Below are positions 33,815 to 44,127 of a stretch of DNA of 64,000 nt, piece by piece (the stretch's first letter is position 1; each line of letters starts with the position of its first letter). The notes under the pieces were generated by a model, which was given only the letters and a program-made list of their open reading frames with translations, ran no database searches and was not told the DNA's origin. This stretch comes from Aeromonas sp. FDAARGOS 1405. GTDB taxonomy: Bacteria > Pseudomonadota > Gammaproteobacteria > Enterobacterales > Aeromonadaceae. A program made the position numbers and the translations under genes. The stretch is from assembly GCF_019048265.1 (NCBI RefSeq), contig NZ_CP077311.1, positions 1,094,501 through 1,158,500 on the forward strand, read 5' to 3'.

Positions 33815-34828
33815 ATGAACGTTCTGGTCACCGGCGGCTGCGGATATATCGGCAGCCACACCTCTCTGGCCCTGCAAGCCGCAGGCATGACCCCGGTCGT
33901 GGTGGACAACCTCTGCAACAGCAAGCGCAGCGTGTTGACTCGAGTCGCCGCTATCAGCGGCCAGCAACCCGTGTTCTATCAAGGGGATATTCGCGATGCC
34001 GCCCTGCTGGACCGGATCTTCGCCGAGCAGCAGATCGACGCAGTAATCCACTTTGCCGCCCTCAAGGCGGTCGGCGAGTCGACCCGCATTCCACTGGATT
34101 ACTACGAGAACAACCTCGGCGGCACCCTCACCCTGCTGCAGGCGATGAAACGGGCCGGGGTGCACAATCTGGTGTTCAGCTCCTCGGCCACCGTCTACGG
34201 CGATCCCGCCACTCTGCCGATCCGTGAGGATTTCCCCCGCAGCGCTACCAACCCCTACGGTCGCTCCAAGCTGATCATCGAGGAGATCCTCGAGGATCTG
34301 CAGCTGGCCGAGCCCCACTGGAGCATGACCCTGCTGCGCTACTTCAATCCGGTCGGCGCCCACGAATCGGGCACCATGGGTGAAGACCCGCAAGGTATCC
34401 CCAACAACCTGATGCCCTATATCACCCAGGTGGCCATCGGCCGTCGCGACTGCCTGTCGGTTTTTGGAAACGATTACCCAACTGTGGATGGCACCGGCGT
34501 GCGCGACTACATCCACGTGATGGATCTCGCCGAGGGGCACGTCAAGGCACTGCAACACTGCGCCAACAAGGGTGGCGTGCACACCTACAACCTGGGCACA
34601 GGTCAGGGCCAGAGTGTGTTGCAGCTGGTCGCCGCTTTCTCCGCCGCCTGTGGCAAGCCGCTGCCGTTTCGCATCGAACCGCGTCGCCCTGGTGACATCG
34701 CCGCCTGCTGGGCCGATCCGGCCAAGGCAGAGCGGGAACTGGGCTGGCAGGCGACCCGGGGCATAGACGCCATGTGCGCCGACAGCTGGCGCTGGCAATC
34801 GGCCAACCCGAACGGTTACGAGGAGTAG
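33815..34828 (+). CDS. galE: UDP-glucose 4-epimerase
   Basis: The 337-residue NAD-dependent enzyme interconverts UDP-galactose and UDP-glucose. It is a short-chain dehydrogenase with the NAD motif GGCGYIGSH at residues 7-15, SSSATVYGD near 122-130, the catalytic NPYGRSK near residue 150, and RYFNPVGAHESG. ATG 33815 follows GTGGAGAG. It leads the galETKM operon. Confidence 0.97.
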   Translation: MNVLVTGGCGYIGSHTSLALQAAGMTPVVVDNLCNSKRSVLTRVAAISGQQPVFYQGDIRDAALLDRIFAEQQIDAVIHFAALKAVGESTRIPLDYYENNLGGTLTLLQAMKRAGVHNLVFSSSATVYGDPATLPIREDFPRSATNPYGRSKLIIEEILEDLQLAEPHWSMTLLRYFNPVGAHESGTMGEDPQGIPNNLMPYITQVAIGRRDCLSVFGNDYPTVDGTGVRDYIHVMDLAEGHVKALQHCANKGGVHTYNLGTGQGQSVLQLVAAFSAACGKPLPFRIEPRRPGDIAACWADPAKAERELGWQATRGIDAMCADSWRWQSANPNGYEE

Positions 34829-34888
34829 GCCTGCCTGCTCCCTGTTAATAAACGACTTTAGTTTTCCATACCTTATTCAGGAGAGATG

Positions 34889-35947
34889 ATGTTCAACCCC
34901 GTCGATCATCCCCATCGCCGCTTCAACCCGCTGACCGGCCAGTATGTGCTGGTCTCCCCCCACCGGGCCAAACGCCCCTGGCAGGGACAGGTGGAGAAGG
35001 TGAGTCAGGCCCCCAAACAGGCCCACGATCCCGACTGCTTCCTCTGCGCGGGCAACACCCGGGTCACCGGTGACATCAACCCCGACTACAAGGGCACCTT
35101 CGTTTTTACCAACGACTTCGCTGCCCTGATGCAGGATACCCCGGCCGCCGACAACGCAGGCGACCCCCTGCTGAAGCTGGAAGCCGCCCGCGGCACCAGC
35201 CGGGTCATCTGCTTCTCGCCGGATCACGGCAAGACCCTGCCCGAGCTGCCGCTGCCCGCCATCGAAGGAGTGATCACCACCTGGATGGATCAGGTCACCG
35301 AGCTGTCGGCTCAGTGGGAGTGGGTGCAGGTCTTTGAAAACAAAGGCGCCGTCATGGGCTGCTCCAACCCGCACCCCCACGGCCAGATCTGGGGCAGCGA
35401 CTTCCTGCCCAACGAGATCGCCCGCGAAGAACAGCACCAGCGAGACTGGCTGGCCGAGCATGGCCGCCCCATGCTGCTCGAATATGTGGAGCGGGAGCTG
35501 GCGGATCGCTCGCGCATCGTGGTGGAGACCGAACACTGGCTTGCCGTAGTCCCCTTTTGGGCCGCCTGGCCGTTCGAAACCCTGTTGCTGCCCAAGGCGC
35601 ACGTCCCCTCCATGCTGAACCTGACCAAGGCCCAGCAGCAGGATCTGGCGGTGGCGCTCAAGGAGCTCACCAGCCGCTACGACAACCTGTTCGAGTGCAG
35701 CTTCCCCTACTCCATGGGCTGGCACTTTGCGCCGCCCAAGTCGGAGTGCCCCGAGGCGTGGCAACTGCACGCTCACTTCTACCCGCCCCTGCTGCGCTCC
35801 GCCACCGTGCGCAAATTCATGGTGGGCTTCGAGATGCTGGCCGAAACCCAGCGCGACCTTACCCCCGAGCAGGCCGCCCAGCGGCTGCGCGCCCTGAGCC
35901 CCATTCACTACAACCAGACCAGCCAAACCAATGAGGAGGCCCAATGA
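34889..35947 (+). CDS. galT: Galactose-1-phosphate uridylyltransferase
   Basis: The 352-residue enzyme transfers UMP between UDP-glucose and galactose-1-phosphate. The catalytic H-P-H motif is His162-Pro-His164 (164 and 166 in E. coli), within [21 protein letters not shown] supplies metal-site cysteines. Two adjacent ATGs exist at 34886 and 34889; AGGAG ends so close to the first that the second is likelier. The stop overlaps the galK start (ATGA). Confidence 0.96.
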   Translation: MFNPVDHPHRRFNPLTGQYVLVSPHRAKRPWQGQVEKVSQAPKQAHDPDCFLCAGNTRVTGDINPDYKGTFVFTNDFAALMQDTPAADNAGDPLLKLEAARGTSRVICFSPDHGKTLPELPLPAIEGVITTWMDQVTELSAQWEWVQVFENKGAVMGCSNPHPHGQIWGSDFLPNEIAREEQHQRDWLAEHGRPMLLEYVERELADRSRIVVETEHWLAVVPFWAAWPFETLLLPKAHVPSMLNLTKAQQQDLAVALKELTSRYDNLFECSFPYSMGWHFAPPKSECPEAWQLHAHFYPPLLRSATVRKFMVGFEMLAETQRDLTPEQAAQRLRALSPIHYNQTSQTNEEAQ

Positions 35948-37092
35948 CCCCCAGCCAACGCGTCAGCACCGTTTTTGCCGAGCAATTTGCCAAAGCGCCC
36001 GATCTGCTGGTGCGCGCCCCCGGCCGCGTCAACCTCATCGGTGAACATACCGACTACAACGACGGCTTCGTGCTGCCCTGCGCCATCGACTACGAGACCT
36101 GCGTCGCCATCGGCCTGCGCGATGATCGACAAGTGCAGGTGATCGCCGCCGACTACGACAACCAGCGCGACCTGTTCGACCTCGACCAGCCCATCGAGCA
36201 CCACCCCAGCCAACGCTGGAGCGACTACATCCGCGGCGTGGTGAAATATCTGCAGGAGCGCGGTTATGCCCTGCGCGGCCTCGATCTGGTGGTCTCCGGC
36301 AACGTGCCGCAGGGGGCGGGGCTCTCCTCCTCCGCCTCACTGGAAGTGGCCATCGGTCAGGCCTTCAAGGAGGCGCTGGGGCTCGATATCAGCCAGGCGG
36401 AGATCGCCCTCAACGGTCAGCAGGCGGAGAACAAGTTCGTCGGCTGCAACTGCGGCATCATGGATCAGATGATCTCCGCCAGCGGCAAAACCGACCACGC
36501 CCTGCTGCTCGACTGCCGCTCGCTGGAGACTCGCCTCATCCCCATGCCCACCGATCTGGCGGTGCTGATCGTCAACTCCAATGTGCGCCGCGGTCTGGTG
36601 GATAGCGAATACAACACCCGCCGCCAGCAGTGCGAAGCGGCCGCCCGCCACTACGGGGTCAAGGCGCTGCGCGACCTCGATCTGGCCGGACTGGAAGCGG
36701 GCAAAGCCGGGCTGGATGAGGCCTGCTATCGCCGTGCCCGCCACATCGTCGGTGAAAACGCCCGCACCCTGGCGGCCGCCGATGCGCTGGCGAGCCACGA
36801 CCTGACCCGCCTCGGCGAGCTGATGGCCGAGTCGCACGCCGCCATGCGCGATGACTTCGAGATCACAGTGCCCGCCATCGATGGTCTGGTGGAGATCATC
36901 AAGGCCAGGATCGGCACCGAAGGCGGCGTACGGATGACTGGCGGCGGCTTCGGCGGCTGCGTGGTCGCCCTGCTGCGCCCCGAGAAGGTGGCCGAGGTGA
37001 TCGCCGCGGTTGAAGCCGAGTATCCGACCCGCTTCGGCCTCAAGGCTGACTGCTACGTCTGCTCTGCCAGCGCCGGTGCAGGCAAGCTATGA
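35944..37092 (+). CDS. galK: Galactokinase
   Basis: The 382-residue GHMP kinase phosphorylates galactose. The galactokinase signature [20 protein letters not shown] is near residues 28-47, the ATP motif [16 protein letters not shown] near 123-138 and [11 protein letters not shown] near 339. The start overlaps galT and the stop overlaps galM, both as ATGA, so galTKM are translationally coupled. Confidence 0.97.
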   Translation: MTPSQRVSTVFAEQFAKAPDLLVRAPGRVNLIGEHTDYNDGFVLPCAIDYETCVAIGLRDDRQVQVIAADYDNQRDLFDLDQPIEHHPSQRWSDYIRGVVKYLQERGYALRGLDLVVSGNVPQGAGLSSSASLEVAIGQAFKEALGLDISQAEIALNGQQAENKFVGCNCGIMDQMISASGKTDHALLLDCRSLETRLIPMPTDLAVLIVNSNVRRGLVDSEYNTRRQQCEAAARHYGVKALRDLDLAGLEAGKAGLDEACYRRARHIVGENARTLAAADALASHDLTRLGELMAESHAAMRDDFEITVPAIDGLVEIIKARIGTEGGVRMTGGGFGGCVVALLRPEKVAEVIAAVEAEYPTRFGLKADCYVCSASAGAGKL

Positions 37093-38078
37093 GCAGCGCC
37101 ATGACACCATTCGAACTGGAAAACGAGGAGGGGCTGCGCCTGCGCGGCCTCGACTTCGGCGCCACCCTCACATCCCTCACCCTGCCGGTGGCGGGCAAAC
37201 GGCGCGAAGTGCTGCTGGGTTGTGCCGACAACGCCTATCCAGCCCAACAGGTGTGGCTGGGCGCGGTGGCGGGACGTTTTGCCAACCGCATCGGCGGCGC
37301 CGAGCTGCTACGCGATGGCCAGCGCTGGCCGCTGGATGCCAATCAGGCACCCAACTGCCTGCATGGCGGGCAGGCGGGCTTTCATCGCCAGCGGTGGCAA
37401 ATCAAAGAGCTGGAAGCGGATCGGGTCAAGCTGGTGCTGCTCTCCCGGGCGGGGGATCAGGGCTTTCCCGGCAATCTGCGGGTAACCCTGGAGTACCGGC
37501 TGGAGCAGAGCGATCTGGTGGTGGATTTCATCGCCAGCACGGATGCCGCTACGCCGGTCAGCCTCACCAGCCACGCCTACTTCAATCTCGATGACAACCC
37601 CGACGGCGGCGATGTGCGTGACCACCTCATCAGCATCAATGCCGACCACTTCCTGCCGACCGACCCGAGCGGTTTGCCGATCGCCATCACCCCGGGGGAG
37701 GGGCCATTCGATCTGCGCCAAGAGCGCCTTGTCGGGCTGGATTGGCTGAGCCATCCCCAGCAGCAACAAGCCAAGGGATACGACCACGCCTTTGTGCTAA
37801 ACGGCCCGGCGCAGGAGTGGGCTGCTCGCGTGGTATCGGGTGACAGACAGCTGGCAATGGAGGTCTACACCAACCAGCCCTCGCTGCAGCTCTATACCGG
37901 CAACTGGCTGGCCAATACCCCGAATCGCCAGGGTTTGGCGCACCGGGATCACGACGGCTTCTGTCTTGAGGCACAACAGCTGCCGGACAGCCCCAATCGC
38001 CCCGAGCTGGGCAACCCCTGGCTGCTGCCGGGCGAGCGCTATCACCATCAGACCCGCTACCGTTTTATCCGCGACTGA
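37089..38078 (+). CDS. galM: Aldose 1-epimerase (galactose mutarotase)
   Basis: The 329-residue enzyme interconverts alpha and beta galactose, which GalK needs after LacZ releases beta-galactose. Landmarks are [12 protein letters not shown] near residue 62, [27 protein letters not shown] (catalytic His) and the terminal [12 protein letters not shown] glutamate region. Length is a little shorter than E. coli GalM (346). It ends the gal operon. Confidence 0.93.
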   Translation: MSSAMTPFELENEEGLRLRGLDFGATLTSLTLPVAGKRREVLLGCADNAYPAQQVWLGAVAGRFANRIGGAELLRDGQRWPLDANQAPNCLHGGQAGFHRQRWQIKELEADRVKLVLLSRAGDQGFPGNLRVTLEYRLEQSDLVVDFIASTDAATPVSLTSHAYFNLDDNPDGGDVRDHLISINADHFLPTDPSGLPIAITPGEGPFDLRQERLVGLDWLSHPQQQQAKGYDHAFVLNGPAQEWAARVVSGDRQLAMEVYTNQPSLQLYTGNWLANTPNRQGLAHRDHDGFCLEAQQLPDSPNRPELGNPWLLPGERYHHQTRYRFIRD

Positions 38079-38135
38079 CTTAAAGGTTTCACAATTTTTC
38101 CGTAGCAGCGCCAGCAACATTCGAGCAAGATAAGC

Positions 38136-38165
38136 CGCCCCGAGCTCCTTCCGGGGCGTTTTTGC
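38136..38165 (+). terminator. galETKM operon terminator
   Basis: CGCCCC / GGGGCG with an 11-base loop is followed by TTTTT, about 60 bases after galM and just before uppP. Confidence 0.8.
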
Positions 38166-38190
38166 ATCAACGTAGCAAGGATTCTGTTCG

Positions 38191-39006
38191 ATGACTGACA
38201 CTTATAGCCTGCTGGTCGCCTTTATTCTGGGCGTCGTCGAGGGGCTGACCGAGTTCCTCCCCGTCTCCTCCACCGGCCACATGATTATCGTCGGCCATCT
38301 GCTGGGCTTTGAAGGGCCCAAGGCTGCCACTTTCGAAGTGGTGATCCAGCTTGGCTCCATCCTCGCCGTGGTCGCCGTCTTCTGGCGCCGCCTGTTTGGC
38401 CTGATTGGCATCCACTTCGGCCAGAAGCCGTCCCGGGATCACGCCACCCTGTCGCTGATCCACGTCATCCTCGGCATGCTGCCCGCCATCGTGGTCGGTC
38501 TGGCCATCCACAGCTGGATCAAGGCCAACCTGTTTGGTCCACAGACCGTGATGTACGCGCTGGTCGCGGGGGGCATCCTGCTCATCATCGCCGAGAAGTT
38601 CCGCCCCGCCGTTACAGCCGAAACTCTGGATGACATCAGCTACAAGCAGGCGTTCGGCATCGGTCTGTTCCAGTGTCTGGCCCTGTGGCCCGGCTTCTCC
38701 CGCTCCGGCGCCACCATCAGTGGTGGCATGCTGATGGGGATCAGCCGTCACGCCGCCGCCGAGTTCTCCTTCATCATGGCGGTGCCCATGATGGTGGCGG
38801 CCAGCGGGCTTGATCTCTACAAGAGCCGCGATTTTCTCTCGATGGCCGACTTCCCGATGTTTGCCGTGGGCTTTATCACCGCTTTCGTGGTAGCGATGTT
38901 TGCGATCAAGACCTTCCTGACATTGATCCGCCGCATCGACTTTATCCCGTTCGCTATCTACCGCTTTATCGTGGCATTCGCCGTCTATCTGGTGTTTGTC
39001 GCCTGA
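38191..39006 (+). CDS. uppP: Undecaprenyl-diphosphate phosphatase
   Basis: The 271-residue membrane enzyme recycles the undecaprenyl carrier for cell-wall synthesis; its overexpression gives bacitracin resistance. The two family motifs are [18 protein letters not shown] near residues 12-29 and [14 protein letters not shown] near 167-180. About eight hydrophobic helices are visible. It is a single gene flanked by terminators. Confidence 0.95.
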   Translation: MTDTYSLLVAFILGVVEGLTEFLPVSSTGHMIIVGHLLGFEGPKAATFEVVIQLGSILAVVAVFWRRLFGLIGIHFGQKPSRDHATLSLIHVILGMLPAIVVGLAIHSWIKANLFGPQTVMYALVAGGILLIIAEKFRPAVTAETLDDISYKQAFGIGLFQCLALWPGFSRSGATISGGMLMGISRHAAAEFSFIMAVPMMVAASGLDLYKSRDFLSMADFPMFAVGFITAFVVAMFAIKTFLTLIRRIDFIPFAIYRFIVAFAVYLVFVA

Positions 39007-39030
39007 CCGGCAACCAGCAATCAAATGAAA

Positions 39031-39055
39031 AAAGGGACCAATCTGGTCCCTTTTT
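39031..39055. terminator. Terminator between uppP and convergent chrR
   Basis: AAAGGGACCA / TGGTCCCTTT with a 3-base ATC loop is followed by T residues on the plus strand and preceded by A residues, so it may work for both convergent genes. Confidence 0.8.
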
Positions 39056-39072
39056 CTATGGCGTCATGGTGC

Positions 39073-39768
39073 TCAGTAGAGGTGCTGGCTGATGCCATTC
39101 AGCAGCCGCGACAGCCCCTTGGTGAACTGCACCGGCGCATCCTGCACCGTGTAGCAGAGGCAGCCATCTGGCGTATGCGGGCTATGGGAGTGGCTGGCAT
39201 CGCGCCAGATGAAATCTCCCACCTTGTAAAGGGTATCGCCATCCTGAATATTGCCAGCCAGCAGCAGGGTCAGCTCATAGCCCTGATGGGTGTGCTCGGG
39301 GATGCGACCGCCCGCTTCGATATGGAGCAGGCTGGCGCGGGCACCCATCTCGTCCAGCGGCAGACTCTGCTGACGAATGGCCCCGATATGGCGCCACTTG
39401 GGCGAACGATAGCGGGCCAGCACCCGTGGCAAACGGTAGGCGTGACCGGCTACCTCCAGCTCTCCGGGCTGGGCTCGGGGCTGGCCATGTGTTGGCTCGG
39501 AGAGGGGCTCTGCCAGCGGCTGGGCCAGAATATCCGCCAGCATGGCGTCGAATCCGGCGTCCAGTCCCACTTCATCGCGGGAGTCCAGCTTGGGCTCTAC
39601 TGGCGAGGCAAGATATTGCTGCGCCAGCTCCTCTTCGAATGTCTTTAGTCGGGCAGCACAATCGGGGCAGAGTTCACAGTGGGCGGAGAGCCCCACCGCC
39701 AGCGGCAGAGGCAGCTCGTCGGCGGCGAAGGCACGCAGCATAGGGTCGGTCGGATGGGCTTTAATCAT
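39073..39768 (-). CDS. chrR: ChrR-type anti-sigma factor
   Basis: The 231-residue zinc anti-sigma factor has an N-terminal ZAS-like domain with His5, HCELCPDC near residues 30-37 (His plus two Cys ligands) and a C-terminal cupin with HTHQGYELTLLLAG near 159-172. In Rhodobacter ChrR releases its sigma factor on singlet-oxygen stress. The gene overlaps the sigma gene by 8 bases, as expected for a paired system. Stimulus in this organism is inferred. Confidence 0.9.
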   Translation of the reverse strand: MIKAHPTDPMLRAFAADELPLPLAVGLSAHCELCPDCAARLKTFEEELAQQYLASPVEPKLDSRDEVGLDAGFDAMLADILAQPLAEPLSEPTHGQPRAQPGELEVAGHAYRLPRVLARYRSPKWRHIGAIRQQSLPLDEMGARASLLHIEAGGRIPEHTHQGYELTLLLAGNIQDGDTLYKVGDFIWRDASHSHSPHTPDGCLCYTVQDAPVQFTKGLSRLLNGISQHLY

Positions 39769-40330
39769 GGCCTTGCTCCACTTGCTCTTTCAGTTTCTGT
39801 AACGCCAGCCGGAGGCGGGACTTGATGGTGCCGAGTGGCACGCCGAGTCGCTCCGCCAACTCCTGCTGGGAGAACTCCTGCAGATAGATGCCACGCACCA
39901 CCTGCTGTTGCGGCTCCGGCAGGGTGCCCAAATAATGGGCCATCTGACGGGTCAGCACCGCATCTTCCCCCCCGCTCAGGTGCTCCTCTTCGGCCTGAAA
40001 CTCCAGCACCGGCCACAGCTCCTCGGCACAGAGATCCTCCTTGCTGGCGCGACGACGGCGCAGCATGTCGAAGCACTGGTTGCGCATCACGGTATAGATC
40101 CAGGTGGTCGGCGCCCCCTTCTCGGGGTGGTAGAGACGCGCCTTCTGCCACACCAGCAGCATGGTCTCCTGCACCAGCTCCATGGCGTTGGCTTCGCTGC
40201 CGAGGTGGCGCAGGCCGTAGCTGCGAATACGCGGCGCAAAGTGTTGGAACAGGCGGGCAAAAGCAGCCTTGTCGGCCTGCTCTGCCACCCTGATCAGCAG
40301 AGATTTGAGGTCGCCATCCGGGTTATCCAT
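39761..40330 (-). CDS. rpoE: ECF sigma factor of the RpoE/ChrR (ECF11) type
   Basis: The 189-residue sigma-70 family factor has region 2 at about residues 25-95 (AFARLFQHFAPRIRSYGL, then AMELVQETMLLVWQKA and WIYTVMRNQCFDMLRRRR) and region 4 at 135-185 (LPEPQQQVVRGIYLQ, ELAERLGVPLGTIKSRLRLA). ATG 40330 is the family-like start. Pairing with chrR points to the singlet-oxygen-responsive type. This is not the envelope-stress RpoE (no rseABC follows). The 140 bases upstream hold TATACT at about 40368-40373 (minus strand) as a possible -10. Confidence 0.88.
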   Translation of the reverse strand: MDNPDGDLKSLLIRVAEQADKAAFARLFQHFAPRIRSYGLRHLGSEANAMELVQETMLLVWQKARLYHPEKGAPTTWIYTVMRNQCFDMLRRRRASKEDLCAEELWPVLEFQAEEEHLSGGEDAVLTRQMAHYLGTLPEPQQQVVRGIYLQEFSQQELAERLGVPLGTIKSRLRLALQKLKEQVEQGHD

Positions 40331-40471
40331 CACGGGCGAGGTCCTGCGTATGGTCGAGTGTGGTTGGCCAGTATATGCCATTGCGCCATCCCTTTGGTGT
40401 GCTGTCGAACATGCTGTGGTGATGACTTGTACGGCGCTGCGGCAGTGGCGGATCAGCGGGTCAGGAAAAAA

Positions 40472-41038
40472 TCAGTGGCTGGCCACCAGTACCCCCTTGA
40501 GCAGAGCGATGGCGGGCTGATTGTCGGCGGCGGCCAGCAGCAGTTGTTTCTGTTCAGGGGGGATCGGCAGCACCTCCAGCCAGCGCTGGGCCACCCAGTT
40601 GCCATCGTCCCAGCAGGGGGCGGGATAGAGGGCGGCATAGTCGGGATAGTCGGCAAACACCTCCCGCAGCGCATCAACCAGTGGCAGTTGATCGGGATGG
40701 AGCCGGCGGGGCGGCCAGGCCGTCAGCGGCGTCACCTCGCCGATACGCAGGCCATCCTGCTCCTGCCACAGATCCTCTATCTGCACCCGCTCCACCCCCT
40801 GCACCGTGATCCCCAGCATGCCGTCCGGCAGCCGGTCGAAATCGATGATGGTAACCCGGGTGGCGATGGGCAGCATGTTGCGCAGGGCGTCGGGCTGGCG
40901 AGGGTCCACCATGCAGAGGGCAAAGCCGGGCTCCCCCGCCTCGGCGATCATCCGCTGGTATCTCGGTTCGAAGATCCGCAGCGGCATGACACCGCCTGGC
41001 AGCAGGTGGGCAGATAGGGGAAACAGCGCCAGTCGCAT
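40472..41038 (-). CDS. LON N-terminal-domain protein
   Basis: The 188-residue protein consists of the LON substrate-binding domain alone: LALFPLSAHLLPGGVMPLRIFEPRYQRMI (start of the domain, residues 3-31, landmark PLRIFEPRY), FALCMVDP, and VGVERVQI-like QGVERVQIEDL. It lacks the AAA+ and protease domains of Lon, as in the YcgN/PA-type stand-alone family. Role unknown, possibly substrate recognition. The ATG at 41038 has GAGGAGT upstream. Confidence 0.85.
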   Translation of the reverse strand: MRLALFPLSAHLLPGGVMPLRIFEPRYQRMIAEAGEPGFALCMVDPRQPDALRNMLPIATRVTIIDFDRLPDGMLGITVQGVERVQIEDLWQEQDGLRIGEVTPLTAWPPRRLHPDQLPLVDALREVFADYPDYAALYPAPCWDDGNWVAQRWLEVLPIPPEQKQLLLAAADNQPAIALLKGVLVASH

Positions 41039-41348
41039 CGCAAACTCCTCGGTTGGGAACCTCTGTTGATACGCCGGGCCAGAGGGAGGAGATCATTCCC
41101 GTCAGCGGAAAGGAAAAACCCTTAACAATCAGGGGAAAATAGCCTGGACAAGCCGCTTCGATATGCAGTAGAAATGGATAAGCACCGTAATTTCCGCCCA
41201 ATATTCTGGAATATGGCGCCAAACGCAGTGAAATATCCGCCCGACAGCGAGCGGCGGGTCATCCCTATAGTTTTCTCGGGCCGATGCGGGTAAAATTCAC
41301 GCCCTTATATATCAGTCATTTTTCGACGCGCAACCTTGGTGGTCAGTT
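41039..41348. other. Gap between the LON-domain gene and argS
   Basis: This 310-base stretch holds the divergent leaders of the two genes. A plausible argS -10 (TAAAAT) lies at 41291-41296, preceded by a poor -35. A GGGAGGAGA stretch near 41082-41090 and an AATATTCTGGAATATT-like palindromic area near 41199-41214 were noted. No gene or RNA recognised. Confidence 0.5.
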
Positions 41349-43094
41349 ATGAAAGAGCATATTCATCATCTACTTGAACAAACGGTAGCCAATCTCAAGT
41401 CAGCAGGCGTCCTGCCGGCGGACCTGGAAGCCCGCGTGCAAGTAGACCGATGCAAGGAAAAAGCTCACGGCGACCTGGCTACCAACCTGGCCATGCTGCT
41501 GGCCAAACCGGCCCGCAAGAATCCCCGTGAGCTGGCAGCGGCCATCATCGAGCACCTGCCTGCCTCCGACCTGATCGCCAAGGTCGAGATCGCCGGTCCC
41601 GGCTTCATCAACTTCTTCTTCGACCAGCGCTGGCTGGCCGGTCAGGTCGAGGCCATGGTGACCTCTGCCAACGCCAACGTACGGTTGCCCGCGCCACAAA
41701 CCGTGGTGGTGGACTACTCCGCCCCCAACGTGGCCAAAGAGATGGCGGTGCACCACATCCGCTCCACCGTACTCGGTGACGTAGCTGCACGCGCGCTGGA
41801 ATTCCTCGGCCACAAAGTGATCCGTGCCAACCACATCGGCGACTGGGGCACCCAGTTCGGCATGCTGATCGCCTATCTGGAGAAGATGTCCAACGAACAC
41901 GCCAGCGACATGGCGCTCAAGGATCTGGAAGCCTTCTACACCCAGGCCAAGCGTTGCTACGACGAAGACGAAGCCTTCGCCGAGCGCGCCCGTAACTACG
42001 TGGTCAAGCTGCAGGGCGGCGATGAGTACTGCCGTACCATGTGGAAGAAGCTGGTCGACATGACCATGGAACAGAACCAGATCAACTACGACCGCCTGAA
42101 TGTCTCCCTGACCAACAAGGACATCATGGGCGAGTCCATGTACAACGACATGCTGCCGGAGATCGTTGCCGACCTGAAAGCCAAGGGGCTGGCGGTCGAG
42201 AGCGAAGGCGCCACCGTTGTCTTCCTGGACGAGTTCAAGAACAAGGATGGTGAGGCCATGGGCGTCATCATCCAGAAGAGCGATGGCGGTTTCCTCTACA
42301 CCACCACCGACATCGCCTGTGCCAAATACCGTTATGAAACCCTGGGCGCCGACCGTGTCATGTACTTCATTGACTCCCGTCAGCACCAGCACCTGATGCA
42401 GGCCTGGACCATCACCCGCAAGGCGGGCTATGTGCCGGAATCCGTACCGCTTGAGCACCACGCCTTCGGCATGATGCTGGGCAAGGATGGTCGTCCCTAC
42501 AAGACCCGCTCCGGTGGTACCGTCAAGCTGGTTGACCTGCTGAACGAAGCGGAAGAGCGCGCCGCAGCCTTGCTGGAGAGCCGCAACAGCGACCTCTCTG
42601 CCGAAGAGAAGGCCAATGTGGTCAATGCCATCGCCATGGGCGCGGTCAAGTATGCGGATCTCTCCAAGAACCGTACTACCGACTACATCTTCGACTGGGA
42701 TCTGATGCTGTCGTTTGAAGGCAACACTGCCCCTTACCTGCAGTACGCCTACACCCGTATCCAGTCCATCTTCCGCAAGGCCAACATCGATGCCGAGACG
42801 CTGACCGGCAACGTGACCCTGAACGAAGAGGCCGAAGAGGTGCTGGCCCAGAAGCTGATCCAGTTCTCCGACGCGGTCAACGGCGTGGCAGACAAAGGCA
42901 TGCCGCACCTGCTCTGTACCTACCTGTACGAGTTGTCCGGCAACTTCATGACCTTCTATGAAGCCTGCCCGATCAACAAGGATGGCGTGGACGAAGCAAC
43001 CCGTCAGAGCCGTCTGCTGCTGTGCGCCGCCACCGCCAAGGTACTGAAACTGGGCCTCGGCGTACTGGGCATCCATACCCTGGAGCGCATGTAA
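41349..43094 (+). CDS. argS: Arginyl-tRNA synthetase (with unusual HIGH motif)
   Basis: The 581-residue class I synthetase charges tRNA-Arg. An N-terminal Add-1 domain (residues 1-110) is followed by the catalytic domain with [27 protein letters not shown] near 158-173, and [21 protein letters not shown] in place of a canonical KMSKS, normal for ArgRS. The C-terminal DALR domain ends GIHTLERM. The class I signature, HVGH in E. coli, reads Ala133-Val-His135-His136 here. The Lys130 before it is kept. Genetic context and full length argue that the enzyme is functional. Confidence 0.97.
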   Translation: MKEHIHHLLEQTVANLKSAGVLPADLEARVQVDRCKEKAHGDLATNLAMLLAKPARKNPRELAAAIIEHLPASDLIAKVEIAGPGFINFFFDQRWLAGQVEAMVTSANANVRLPAPQTVVVDYSAPNVAKEMAVHHIRSTVLGDVAARALEFLGHKVIRANHIGDWGTQFGMLIAYLEKMSNEHASDMALKDLEAFYTQAKRCYDEDEAFAERARNYVVKLQGGDEYCRTMWKKLVDMTMEQNQINYDRLNVSLTNKDIMGESMYNDMLPEIVADLKAKGLAVESEGATVVFLDEFKNKDGEAMGVIIQKSDGGFLYTTTDIACAKYRYETLGADRVMYFIDSRQHQHLMQAWTITRKAGYVPESVPLEHHAFGMMLGKDGRPYKTRSGGTVKLVDLLNEAEERAAALLESRNSDLSAEEKANVVNAIAMGAVKYADLSKNRTTDYIFDWDLMLSFEGNTAPYLQYAYTRIQSIFRKANIDAETLTGNVTLNEEAEEVLAQKLIQFSDAVNGVADKGMPHLLCTYLYELSGNFMTFYEACPINKDGVDEATRQSRLLLCAATAKVLKLGLGVLGIHTLERM

Positions 43095-43097
43095 TAG

Positions 43098-43940
43098 ATG
43101 GCAACCCGGGATTATGTCGGCAGCCGCCCGCGACGTCGGGCGGGTGGCCGCAATACCAAGAAAGCGGCCCCTCGCCGCTTTCCTGTTATTCCAGTGCTGC
43201 TGGTCGTGGCACTGCTGGCAGGCTTTGGTGGCTTCCTTTACATGATCAATGGCAAGGGCAGCGACGCCCCCACCATCGAAGAGCAGGTAAAGGCCAACAA
43301 GCCAAAACCACAGAACAACGGGTTGCCACAGGAGAAGTGGAGCTACATCGAACGGCTTGAGAACAAGCAGGTTGATGTTATCGAGCCACCGCCCCAGCCG
43401 GGCGTACTGCCACCGCCCCCCGCCGATACTCTGACCCTGCAGCCGGAAAAGCTGCCGCAACCGGTACCGACCGACATTCCCCAACCGGGGACGCCCATCG
43501 GCCAGTCCAAACCCTATCAGACCAATCCGGCGACAACGCCTGACAACGGTGCGCCCGTTGCCAGCGCTCGGGAACAGGTGATCGATCGCCAGGCCGAACG
43601 GGAACGGATGGAGCGGGAGATCCGTGCCGAGCTGGAGCGGGAGCGGGCCGAAGCAGCCAAGGCCAAAGCGGCTACCCCACCAGCCCAGACCGCAGCCGCC
43701 GACAGCAGTCGCTATATGATGCAGTGCGCGGCTCTGCGCTCGCAGGATTCCGCAGAGTCGCTCAAGGCACGTATCGCCTTCACCGCCGGTCTCTCTTCCA
43801 GCCTGCAGGTGGTCAACACGGCCAACGGCACCGTCTACAAGGTGATGGTGGGCCCCTTCAACGGCAAGGCGGCCGCCGACGCGGCCAACGGCAAGCTGCA
43901 GAGCTCCGGCATCAGCGGCTGCATTCCCAAGAAAGGGTAA
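43098..43940 (+). CDS. ftsN: Cell-division protein FtsN
   Basis: The 280-residue bitopic membrane protein triggers septal peptidoglycan synthesis. A basic cytoplasmic tail with a conserved MATRDYVGSRPRRRAGG start is followed by one membrane helix (residues ~29-48), three short helical periplasmic segments including EKWSYIERLE, a long Pro/Gln-rich linker, a charged ERERMEREIRAELERER helix, and a C-terminal SPOR domain (residues ~205-278) with the disulfide pair MMQC...SGC. It lies 3 bases after argS and ahead of hslVU, a common gammaproteobacterial order. Confidence 0.92.
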   Translation: MATRDYVGSRPRRRAGGRNTKKAAPRRFPVIPVLLVVALLAGFGGFLYMINGKGSDAPTIEEQVKANKPKPQNNGLPQEKWSYIERLENKQVDVIEPPPQPGVLPPPPADTLTLQPEKLPQPVPTDIPQPGTPIGQSKPYQTNPATTPDNGAPVASAREQVIDRQAERERMEREIRAELERERAEAAKAKAATPPAQTAAADSSRYMMQCAALRSQDSAESLKARIAFTAGLSSSLQVVNTANGTVYKVMVGPFNGKAAADAANGKLQSSGISGCIPKKG

Positions 43941-43960
43941 TCCGCATACCGATGACGCAA

Positions 43961-43994
43961 GGCCGGGTGGCAACACCCGGCCCTGTTCTTTTGG
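43961..43994 (+). terminator. Terminator between ftsN and hslV
   Basis: A 9-bp stem GGCCGGGTG / CACCCGGCC capped by a GCAA tetraloop is followed by CTGTTCTTTT. It separates argS-ftsN from hslVU. Confidence 0.8.
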
Positions 43995-44127
43995 TGCCAC
44001 TCGCCCCCCCCCTGTTTGCTACCCCGTTTATCCCGACCAAAGGCAGGGTTGAAAAGCCCGTTTGCCATCCCCATCTTTCTTGCCATGCACAGTCAGGCCG
44101 TCATTCGGCTCAAGCGAGGTAAGTAAA

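Noticed and set aside
41400..44000. Long open frame antisense to argS and ftsN
   Set aside because: It spans two well-supported genes and has the same shadow composition; no start signal or motif supports it.
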